Below are positions 12,743-24,700 of a DNA stretch of 50,106 bases, one piece after another. The notes below the pieces were generated by a model, which was not told where the DNA came from, ran no database searches, and was given only the letters and a program-made list of their open reading frames with translations. The position numbers and the translations under genes are program-made. Source of the DNA: a virus; IMG/VR virus record IMGVR_UViG_3300005860_000041, positions 1 to 50,106 of that record. One strand, written 5' to 3'. The first letter of the stretch is position 1, and each line of letters opens with the position of its first letter.

Positions 12743-15700
12743 TCTTCTTCACCCCCCAGTCCATACTTTGCTGGGACTGGCTGTATTTGGGCTTCTGCCT
12801 TAGCCTTTTTGAGTATTTCTTTTTCTTCTTCATGGATTTCTTTTAACCTTTCAAGAGCCTTCAAGAGCATATCAAGCGAAACATATGTCTTTTTCTTCTC
12901 ACGAAGTGTTTCAGACTTGCGCGCATATTCTTCAAGTGTAGCAATAAGCGGTGAATTCCTATTCATTTCGCTCACCAAGAACCTACGCACATTGTAAAAG
13001 CGTATTCCAGAAAGTAATATGTCGCGCAAAATTGCAGTCGCTTGCTCTGGTGTAACTTTGTCAGGCTTTGGCATCCTTGAAAGTAATGCCTCACGCTTGA
13101 CTTCATCTGGCGCAGTCATGTGTATGATGTGAGCGTATGTTAGTGCTTCACCAGTAAATGGTGCGCCTCGCAAGACATAGAGGCTCTGTTGAATGCCATG
13201 TAGTGCCTTGCTTATCTTTGACATCGCCTCCATATCCTCTTTCGTGAACTTAGGCATAAGCGCCTGTATCTTTTCAAGTGAGAGTGCGCCTCGTCCTGCA
13301 CTTGCAACTGTCTCTGGTATCATCGGAGTAAGCCCACCACTTAAAACATGTAACACAATAGAAAAGCCCCACAGGTCTTTCATAATCCTGTCGCCAAATT
13401 CAAACGAGAATATTGGGTTGTCGTATATCATCTTGACAACATCTATTAAGCTTTGCGCTTCCTTCGGATAACGCTTCTTCATTTGCTCCCATTCCGCCCC
13501 TACTTCGCCTACTAACCTAACCGCATCATAAGTGTCGTCAAGTAAGCGCACAATAAAGTCAACTGGTGGCAATGGCAAGAAACCACCACCTGTAGTGCCA
13601 CGCCCATACTCCGCAGGAAGCTCACCAAGCATTGCTCGTAATGCTGTCACTCCACCTGCGATATATTCGCCAAGAAGCTCATCCCAAGTTTGCTTAGCAC
13701 CTTCAATTGCTTGTGCTGCATGCTTCATTTGAAGCTCTGCTCTAAACCTTCCAGTTGCCATGTAAGCCCTGTAAGCAGCGTCACCTGCAATCGGTGGCAC
13801 TACATCAATGAAGATAGAACGCACAAATAGCTTCTTCCAATCATCACTGTGCTCTGCAAGTAACCACGCTAATCCTGCAGCTGCTACCATGTCAACCGTG
13901 ATTGAAGTGATAAAGTTGGTCAATGCCCAAAGCCTCTCCTTTGGCGTCAGTTGCCTGTTCAGCGCCTTGCCAAGCGCATCTAACTGCAAGAATGCTTTGT
14001 TTATACCATATGACTGGAAGAATGTCAAAGCACGGTAAAAGTCTCGCATTGGGTCTTGTGCTAATGCTCGTGGCATGCCACCTGAGACAAGTGGAGCTTG
14101 TGTGATAAGTGATGCTATAGAGGCTCGTTCGCGTGCTATTACAGGGTCTACACCTCTGCCAATCCACTTTAGGTATTCGGCAATGTAGATGACAGCGCGT
14201 GGAACTGCATCGCATACTTTGAACATAAAGTCACCAAGAACGAATGGAAGTTCGTTGGTTGTCCTAATTGCCCTTATTGGGTCTTTGGCAAATTCGTGTA
14301 ATCTATCAATTACCCAGCGTGCCTTCTCGTTGTCGTTTAGCCCTTGTGGTGCAAGCCTTAGAAGGTTGTGATACAAGCCAAACAATGCTTCTGCGTCAAT
14401 TTCAGATATCGCAGGTTGTGAGCCTACAAACTTCTTCACTTCTGGGTCGGCAATGAACAACCACGCAGCTTTGGCTAACCGCTCAACCTTGTCAGGTAGT
14501 GGCTCTGTTGGCTCATAAGCGAAATAAGAACCCCACGACATGCTCAAGTTTTTGAGTAGCACCGTCGGTCTGAATGTGATGATGGTCTTACCAGTGAGGG
14601 CAAAGAGCGTATCTATCATCCTTTCCCAAACTCGTGCGCTTCTCCCTGCAAGGTCGTAGTATGGACGGTAGCCAACTTGTTGGAAGGCAACATTTTTAAT
14701 CTCGTCAGCAAGCTGTCTATATTGGTTTGCCAAGTTTATTGCATCTGGCGTCCCTTGTTGCTCAAGCTTAGTTGCACCTTTGTAAAGAGCCTTCATGAGC
14801 CTATCTTGTGAGTATGCGTGTGGCATTTCAAGTGCCATATGAACAATGCCACGCACAGCCCTATAAGCGGTGGTGAATGGGTCTTCCCAACCAAGAACAT
14901 TCTCAATGACACGGCGCGGTATGCCTGCTATTGGCACATGCTTTTGTGAAAGTAGCCTCAAAGCTTCTTCAACTGTTGTTGGCTCAAACTCTCGTTGCGG
15001 TATTATCGTCTTCATGAAGCGTCGTCCTTCAAGCATTGCCCTGTAAATGTCAGCGCTCGGAGAACCCATAGCGCGTGCAATCCATTCCAGCGCACCTGCC
15101 TTCAAAACACCACTAAACGAAGTGTCCCAATGATGCGGTGCCCAAAATGCCAAGTGTGCCATCGGCGGTCGTATGGTTTGGTAGAATGGGTAAGCACGAA
15201 CAACATCGTTGTATAACTTATAAGCCTTGTATGAGCCTACAAGGAAATAAACACTCGCTTTTTGAAACCTCTGTAATTCGTCAGCTGACAACTTAATATC
15301 AATAGGTTGTATAGTGCCAGCACCCATAAACGCATTGTAAGTAAACTGCGCATTCTTGCGCATAATACCCGCAAGTGTCGTATCTGGCACACCTATTTGC
15401 TGTATCAAGACATTGAGCACTTGTCCACGACGCACACCATGTAACCTTGCAAGTAAGTCTACAAGGTCGCTTTGTAAAACATTGTGTGCCGGGTCTTTTG
15501 AGCCAGCTGCCTCAGCTCGCTCAAACCTTAACACTAACTCCCGTATGAGCTTCTCGTTGAGCTGTGCTAAATCGTCAACAGTTAGGCGCCTGCCACTTAG
15601 CGATGCAATGCGCCTGTGAATGTCATCAAAGACATTACGCATGTTCTCATGCCATAATTGCCACCTCACCTTTAATAATGGGTGGGTGAGTTTCATTCCC

Positions 15701-18700
15701 CACCGTCGCAAAATATCACTCACTCTAACCCGCGCACTTTCTGGGTTTTTACCACCCTCTAAGACATGCTCTGCTGCTGCAAAGTAACCAAATAGCTTCG
15801 GTAGCAGCTCAGTGCGCATGCGCCTGCGTGCTTCAATACCACCACCAATAAGCGTCTGGTAAAGGAATGCTGCAACGGTATCTGCGTCGTAGCGCCCACC
15901 AGAGCGCATCGCAATCTGGTTGGCAATTGCTTTGAGCGCATCATAGGAGCGAAGAAGTGAGTTGCGGAACTTGGCAAGTGCCCTCGGTAGCTCAAATGTT
16001 ACTTGTCCTTCTTCAATTGCCTTCAGTAGGTCGTCAATCACTACATCAATCTCGTGCTGTGGAATGATTTCACCCTTCGATTTGCGGTCAATGATGTAAA
16101 GTAGGTCGCTGGCTGTCGGCGGTGTCCTCAAAACACCCCTCGATGGTTTCGGTGGCGCTGGCGCTGTAAAGCTTTGTTCTACTCTGTCGACAAAGTTCTT
16201 GTATGCAGGCACACGCTTCAACGCTTCATGAGCAAATGGCAAACTCCTAAGCGCAAGGTATAGCCCTGCTAAGCCTTGAAGGGCACTGGAAAACGCTTCA
16301 CCGTAGGCTACTTTAATACCCTCTTCTATAGCTAACGGACCGAGCGGGATAAAGCTCATCGCAGGTAGCTTGTTTATGTCTACAGTTCGTTCTTCTTTCA
16401 TGCCTTCTGGTGCTGGAGCCACAGGAGGCTTAAGCAATATCGGTTGCTCTGGTGCTAACTTGGCTACTTCATCCGCAATGCGCTTCACTTCAGGCAATGC
16501 TTCCCTTAGCTCCCTTATACGTTCAAGCTCCTTAAGTAACGCTTGCTCTTCTTGTTGTAGTTCATTATACTTTGCAATAACATCTGGTCTTGCCTTAGCT
16601 CCAGCTCTATTCAATATCTTTTCAAGCGTTGCAACTTTCCGATGCGTCCACGCAAGTTGTTGTCTAAGTGCCTCTTCTCGTTGCTTGAGACTTTCACCGT
16701 ATTTGTCGATGTTTTGTATGCGCTTTAGTATGTCAATTATCGTCTCATGCAGCGTCAGGTAGGATATAGGTCGTTGTTCAAGTTGTTTTTGTGCCCTTGC
16801 TATTTCATCTTCAAGGTGGTGTATCATACTCCACAGGTTTACAATTGATTTACTGATTACTCGAGAATGCTTTAGTTGCTTTTCAAGTTTCAAACGTTCC
16901 TCATGCAAGCGCTTAAGTTCGGTAGCTAATTCCTTGATGGCTGGCTTGTATTCCATTATTGGGTATGGTGCTGCTTCTTCAGCAGCAGTTAAGACATCTA
17001 TGTAATGGCTCAAAAATTCTATCCGTTGGTCAATCTGCTTTATTATTTCTGGTAACTTTTCAGGCATTGCTTTCTTTTCTGCCTGTAGCTCCTCTATAGC
17101 CTCCCTGAGTGTTTCAATCATCCCACGATGTAGTTTAATCATATCCTCAGGATGTGCGAATTGCTCAATGAAGTAAGCTGGTGCTTGAGTGGTAAGGATG
17201 AAGCTCCTAAATGGTATACTCTTAACATTCTCAACAAGCTTTTCTGTGATTTGGACGACTTGATGAAGTCGTTGCAATGTTTCAGCATCAGCATTTTCTC
17301 TTTCGGCAACAAAAAGCGCATAAGTGCTCGCAGTGTGAAGCGCTGTCACATATCTCTCTAATGCTTCTTTGGTCACAAGGATGCCTTTGTTGGCACTTAG
17401 CTTTGCTAAGTGGTCTGCAGTTATACTTTCAACAGGCTTGATTGAAGATACGTCAACCATCCTTGAAATATCTACAACAAAGCGTGGTGCTGCATAAGTG
17501 CCACCAACTACACGCACAGTTGGCACATATACTCCTTTTTGGGGCTTTTCCGTAACCACTTCAACTTCAGCCTTTGTAGGCTTTTCAAGAAACCTTTCTA
17601 CATCACGAATGTTCTTAAGGTTGCCAAATGCCTTCCCTAATTGTGACAGGTATAGTTGAAGTGCCGATAATTCGCTTAAGCTTTCTGCAAGTGTGAGCAA
17701 ATTCTTACGGTTACCTTCTTGCGCCATCTTCCTTATCTGGTTGTAAATGGTAGTGAGTTGGTCATAGAGCCTCTCTACATCTTTGGCTGGTGGCGCATAC
17801 ATGAGATGTTGCCATAACGAGAAGTAATTCAATACAGTCTCCACTTCTTCTTTAGTGAGCCCACCGGATGCTTCAACAATGGTGTCTTTAAGTGCATTTA
17901 GTGAGCCCCTTAAGGCTCTAAGGTGGGAACCACAGATTGTGTTGAAAACAAAGCGCCGTTGTTGTGCATCTCTGATAAACGGAAGGTTTAGGTGGTTTTC
18001 AAGCTCGTTCAAATAGGCTATAAACAACTCCAGTTTGTTTGCAGGTATACCTTGAGGTGATTGTTGTGCTTGCTGTAAAGCTCGTGAGAGGAACTCAACT
18101 AACGGTGAGGGTGCATGCTCGTCTATACCTATGCGCCGTAACTCATGAAGCATCTTGTTGATAATTTCAGCATTCCAAGGGTCAGTTTGTAAGAGAGTGC
18201 GTGTAACTGCACTTGCGATTGTAGGAACTGTATGAAATTCTTTTTCAACGATTGAGCCAATGTTTGCAACACTTAGCCCAGTTGTTTCATGTGTGTGACG
18301 CAAAAACGATGATGTGGGAATGTCTAAGATATAAATTTCTCTCCCTTTGGTATGCACTTGTGGTGCAAACATTTTGATGCCTACGCCAGTCACTTCGCCC
18401 GCTTCAGCGCGTGCCTCAAGCTCCATCCTGCCACGCATCGCCCGTGCAAGAATAACATCAAGCGCAGTAGCTTCGTGTCGTATCAAGTCAATAAGGTGGC
18501 TAAGGATGCGTGCTGTGCGCCTCGTCACATCAGGTGTTTGCGTAAGCTGTGGGAATTGCCTCCTAAAGAGGTAATTGAGCGTTAGGTTGATGTCCTCTGA
18601 AGATACTTCGTATAAGCTCCGTTGAGAAGTCAGCAAACTAAAGAGGTAATCCTTAAAGAAAGTCTTATCTGGCATTCCTTTGAGGCTCTCTGTAATTCTG

Positions 18701-21700
18701 TCCGAAATTGCCCGAGCAATATCACTCACAATTTGTTTGTTCTGCTCCAAGAACATTACATCACCACTCTCAGCTATCATATGAAGCACTGGTAGCTTGC
18801 TTGTAACAGCTTCGCTTTGTAGCTCTTGCACTATCCCTTTGAGTGCGCTGTTGAAGGTGTTGATACGCGGGAATGATACAAGAAGCTCTCGTGCAATCTC
18901 CCTTGTATGCTCCAAGCGCCATAGGGCGTTCCTAATCACATCCGCAAACTCTTTCTTGCTGACACCAGATGGGAGCTTGTCAGCAAATGCATCAATGTTT
19001 CGCTCAACATACCGTAGCGCTCCTATGAGTGTCCCCAAAGAAGCATAAATGTTTGATACCTTGAGCCAGCTAAATTCATCACTTGCAATGTCTGAGTATA
19101 TCTCAGCAACTTCCTTGAAGGCTTTGGCAAGCGTAGGTTGGTTTCTCTTTTCAAATTCAGTAGATAGCTCTCGCAGTGCCCTGACATAGTTTTGTGCAAC
19201 TTCAGGTCTACTCCACATTGCTTCAAGTAAACTTGGAGTGTAAAACCTCTTAATGCCCGTCCCCGGTATTGTCATCTCACCACTTTCGTGTGTCCCTATG
19301 ATTAACGCTGTCTTTATCACAGGAGATATGCTTGGTGCTGTCTTGTCAATAATTTCAAATACAGCTTCAGGACGACGAATTTTCCTTGACAAGTCGAAGA
19401 ATTCCTCAAAGCCTTTCTTTGGGTCAGACGCTGTAACACCACGAAGCTTCTCAATAGTTAAATTGGTTGTTAGCTCTGGTGGTAAGACTTCGTATTCTTC
19501 ACCTTCTTTGGTTTCTCGCCCTACAACTTCTTCAATTGGAGTAAACTCTACCCTTTCAGATGCTCTCATGCCAACATACTTGTCTCCAACTGTAGACTTG
19601 AACGCTCCTAAGGTAGCAAACATGGAAGCAGATATGAAATCTTCAGTTGTAGCGCCTTTGAAGACCATATTAGCAGTATCATGCCAGCGAGAAAGCCATA
19701 GAAAGTCTTTGTCACCTTCTCTAACTTCTCCGGTGGCATGCCTTGCAATGGTTATCCCCCAAGCTTGCATCGCACGCTCAAGCGTGTCTATCAAATCTTC
19801 CACATTTACAATTTCAATTGGCATTGTAGCTTTTTGTCTTTTTGCCCACGCCTTAGATGTTTTTTCTTCCTCCCTTGCTTCTATTAGTTCTTCAACAACA
19901 TCTGGCGTCATTTCCTCAATCTCTACCAAATGCACCCAGTCTATTTCGGATGCAACCAATGGTTCTCCTCCAACTACTTCTTCTAACTCTTCGGTAGTTT
20001 CTCTCCCAATTTCTTCTGGTGGAATTTCAGGCACACTAACAGGTTTTTTTCTTCGTCGTGTTATTGCTTCAACGACTTCGCTCCGCTCTGGCGCTGTTGG
20101 TTTTTCTTCGCCTCTTACTATGCGGTCAAGCATTCCTCGGTTAACTTTCACCGCAATGTTGAATAAATCGGTAAGTAGTCTGAGCGAGCCCAAAGTCTGG
20201 CTTTCAAGCGCATCAATAGCATCGGTGCGCTCTATACCTTTAGGATACCATAGCTTTTGCCATGCATCACGATGGTCTTCCTTTGGATATGGGAAAAGCG
20301 TGTGGAACAAAAGCATTTTGTAGATTGTCGTGCGCAACGCCGGCAATGCTTCATCTGTAACATGTGAGCTTAGTTCATCTGCAGTTTTAGTCGCAATACC
20401 ATATAGAGCGTTACTAAGTAATGATGCAACCTCTTCGCTGGTTAAAGGTTCACCTCTCTTTTTAGCAAGTTGGCGCGCCAATGTTTCAAGTGAAGACATT
20501 GTAGCCCTTAGAACCTCTTGTTGTGACATCCCCTTGTATTTCTCTATTTGTCGCAGTGCAAGGTCAAAAACTTCATACGGGCTCGGAATGTGCCCAATTA
20601 AAGTCTGCACTAACGGTGATGTGCGCACTTTGCCGTAGGCACTCGTGTATGCATACAGCAAGTGAGACATTGCATGCCCATGCTTAATTTCCCTTATAGT
20701 GGCTAACAAAGCCGTCGGGTCACTGGTCACCGCTAAGCCTCTTATTTCAAGCTCCCTTAGTGCCTCGCTGAATGGCAGGTTGAGGTGCGGATTTGTCCAT
20801 ATAGTGTCAATGGATAATCTTACCTGCTCTTTCAAGCCAGCTTGCTCTGCCGTCTTTATAAGCACATTGAAAGCATCTTGTTCTTTTTCGCCAAGCCATA
20901 ACATCGCCGTCGGTTGCTTCACACCTATTTGTGCTTGCTTCTTTTGCTCCCATGATAGTCTACCCGATGCAAGTCCTTCTTCTGCCTCTAAGGCACTAAA
21001 CAAATCCGCTGCAATGTTGCTCCAAACCTCTCTTCGTTGCTGGGCTTCCATTGCAGGCTCTTCAACTGGTGGTTTAGGTGCTTCTAACTCCTTTGGTGAC
21101 ACCTCTTTAGCCTCTTCACGCTTTGCCACTTTGAAATAACCCATGCTTCTTAGCACTTCTGGTGTTACAGAAGGACTGTATAGCTGTGTCTTAAACCCTT
21201 GTGGCATTTCTATTTGCGGAATAAGAGGCAGTAGTTTATCTCCAACAATGCATGCACGTAACTTTTGATACACTTCTTCCCCATACCTTTGACGAATTTC
21301 GTCACTATGCTTGGTGAAAGTTTCAAGCAAACTTTGAGCTGGTGATTTGAGTATACTCCATCCGGTTGCAACTGGCTCTTCAAACCTAATCCTTGTCCAT
21401 AGTTCTTGCATCGCCTTCATGAATGACGCTTCATTTGGAAATGCATCTTGCCATTGTCGATATAGGTGGCTAATTAACGTGTGTATGGCACCTCTATCCT
21501 CACTTGATAGCTTGTTCCACAAGTCTTGTGATGTAACTACCCTAAATAACATATGGACGCTACTGTCGTAAACTCCATGTGGTGTAGAAGTAGCCATGCC
21601 AATTGGAACATATTCAACAAATTCTGGAGCTCTAAAAATCCTATCCATACTTTCAACCATCTTCTTTACATCTTCAATGCCTATTCGTGGCTCGTCAAAC

Positions 21701-24700
21701 TTCACAGGGCGCAACTCAATTGGCACTGGCTTATCATCTATTAGCGCACTCATATTGGTGTCAACAACGTTAGGTGGCACTTCAACTTCCGGTGATGGTG
21801 TCTCTCTAAGTTGCTCTTCTGTCTCCACTACAAAATTGCGCTTTGGAGTTTCAGGCGGTAGCTCAAGTGTTGGCTTGTCAACAACTGCTACTTCGATGGA
21901 AGGTCTCTCAGTAGGTGTAGTTGGTGCTCTTTCAACTACAACGGGCACTGAGGGCTTAACTTCAACCGGTTCAATCTCGGGTGGCTTGCCAGCTTTGGCA
22001 TCATTGAAGCCTTTTCTTAGCGCTTCAACTGCATCTTTGTTCTCCCAATACTCCTTTGGTAATATACTCCTGTCAATGCCTTCTGGATGAAGGTAAAACA
22101 GCGCACGTCCTAAGAAGTAATCATCCATATACTCACGAGGAATACCTTTAACTTGCGCCTCCTGCAAGTGTTCAACAGTTTCAAGCTTGTTCCGTATAAT
22201 CTCAAGTAGGAGCATACCACGTTCCTCATTCGGCGGTAATACTTGGTGCATTACAGTAGGAAGCATCGTTTCATAAGACGGATATGTCGGTATTTTGGGC
22301 TCTTTAGTGGAAGAGATTGATGCGTCTACGACATCGGTAAAGTAGCGTAACATAGCCTCACGCGCTATAGTTGTTTCAGCAAGATGAAGCTGTTGTAGCC
22401 TTTCAAGCAAATGTAACGAAAGCATCGTAAAGGCATCGCCTTCAAATGGTCCTCCAATTCTTTCGTAGCTTTTGATTGCATCGGCAAGCGGATTTGAAGG
22501 TAATGGCTTACCTTCATGTAATGCAACCAAAGTGTCAATGAGCGCTTGTATGTTTTTGGCAACGACATTGTATTCCTCTCTTACCCTGTCATTTACCTTG
22601 CCACTCTTCACAAGCTCACCAAATTCTCTTAACTTGTCAAACGCTTCTTGAACTGGCTTGTCAAGACAGTCAAGAACTTCGGTTAGTGCATTCTCTGCCA
22701 TGACACCTCTAACGAGCCCAAGTAAGCGTGTTGTGTGGGCTTTGAACACGGGTATATCGCGATACTTTCTTATAGCCTGCGCTATCTCTTCAGAGACGAA
22801 TTGTTTCCATGCTTCAACATCTGTTGGTGTCTCGGTAAGCTTTTCAAGCGCTCTTACAGTTTCTTCAACAACAGGAATTTTCTTCTCACGCTTGAGCAAA
22901 GATAGTGCCTCAAGGTTCATTACATCTATAGCACCAAGCATGTTTCTAATCTCTTCGGTTGGTTGCCTACTAAGCCTTACAAGCTCTTGGACAATTGCAG
23001 GACGAAGCACTTCCATGAGCCTATTCTTGGCAACTTGCTCTCCAAACTTGGCTTTAACTGCATGATAGTATTCGGAAAGTGGTCTATACGGGAATAGCTC
23101 CGCACCTCTGTAGTTCTCTATTGTGTTGATGATGTCGTTAACCGCATAAATGGTCGTGGAACGCAATTCTGCTTCCGAAGGAACTCTGCCAAGTAGCCTG
23201 ACAATATCCAAAGCAATATTGGAAGCAATCTCTTGTTGTGCCATGTATTTTTCAAACTCCTCAGGCGTAAGCCTCACCCTGTCAGCCCTTTCTATAAGAA
23301 GCCTCGCCGCCTTTTGTGCTATAACTTCAACATCTTGTGGTGCAATTCTAAGCATTGGTGGCTTCATCACACTTAAGTAGGCGTGAATTTGGTTCTTGAT
23401 GGCTTGCGCAAGTAAATTGACATCATTGAAGGCAATCGCAATCGCAATGTCTGGGTTTTCTCTCACTATGGATGCTTTTTGTTCTGGCGTTGCTTTGGGT
23501 TGTGCTAACCTACCCCATATTGCATTCAAAGCATACGATGACGCCATCGTTATGTAATCGGCGTCCCCTGTAGGAGAAGCGTAGTGTAATATCTGCGCTA
23601 CTCTCCTAAGCGCTTCAGTTTGCTCTGGTGATAGCTTCAGCTCTTTAGCTTTTGCTTCAACTTGTTGAAGGACATCAGTTAACGTGCGTGCATAAACTGG
23701 TTCAACAGTAACACGACGCAATTTGCGCCACTCCGTCGGTGGATGGAATGTCACATTTACATCTTTTAGAACTTGTGTTGAGGATAACGCCTCGCATGCA
23801 AGTTGCCACATCGGATGTTGCATTAACACACTTAGGAACACATCGCTATTTCTAACTTGCCCTTCCTCGGTTACGCTCTCTTGTAAGGCTTGAAGTTTGT
23901 TGGCAATTTCAGTATACAAACGAACAACACGAGAACTGTGTTCCTTGCGTGCACTCTCATCTATTGGTTGCTCCTTGACAATTTCAGAAACTACCCTCAA
24001 AGGGTCTCTAAATACATGTTCAACATTAATGCCAACTTCTTTAGCTTTGTTGAGAACCTCAAGGGCAACCGCTTCATGTGCCATTTGCCGTGCCACATTT
24101 TCATCAATGCCAGCTGATGTGAGCGCTCTGGTTAGCTTGCCAACTGCATTTCTAAATTGTTCGCCAGTTTTCTCTACTACTGATGTAAGTTGGCGGGATA
24201 CTTCTTCGCCTTCTACTGGTATGCGCTTAACATCAGTTTGCAATAGTTGTTGAACAGCTTGTAATACATTAGCCGAAGCTTTTGAAGTTGGTGCAAAGCG
24301 CTCCCGTGAAAGCTCCTCAGTAAACCTTCTACTACTTTCACTCACATCAATATTGCGCCACTCAGTAGGCTGTATGCCAATATCAGGTGGCATAGGTGCT
24401 GGCGTAGGTATTGGCGCTCGTGGCGCAGGTGTTGTAGTAGGCGCTGGCGGAACTTGCGGTGCTTGTGGTGCTGGCGTTGGAGTTGGCGCTGGCGTTGGAG
24501 TTGGCGCTGTTGTCGGTGCCGGCGCTTGTGGCACTGGAACTGTTGTCGGCGCCGGTGCTTGCGGTGTAGGTGCTTGCGGAACTGTTGGTGACGGTGGTAA
24601 TGGGTGTGTGCGCCGTGACTTGGCTACTTCTTCTTGATATTCAAATGTCCATGCAGGCACATGGAACATTGCAAGAAGCGCACCTTTAAGAGCTTCTTCA

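Noticed and set aside
14640-14670. DLAGRSAR in the giant protein (about residue 3960), resembling motif A (DxxGR) of T7/N4-type RNA polymerases.
   Set aside because: The other required blocks (motif B with KxxxMxxxYG-like spacing and motif C HDS) were not found at suitable distances, so a virion RNA polymerase call is not supported.
19253-20323. A 356-codon plus-strand open frame opposite the giant gene.
   Set aside because: Ser/Thr/Leu-rich antisense composition, no Shine-Dalgarno, and full overlap with a convincing gene.
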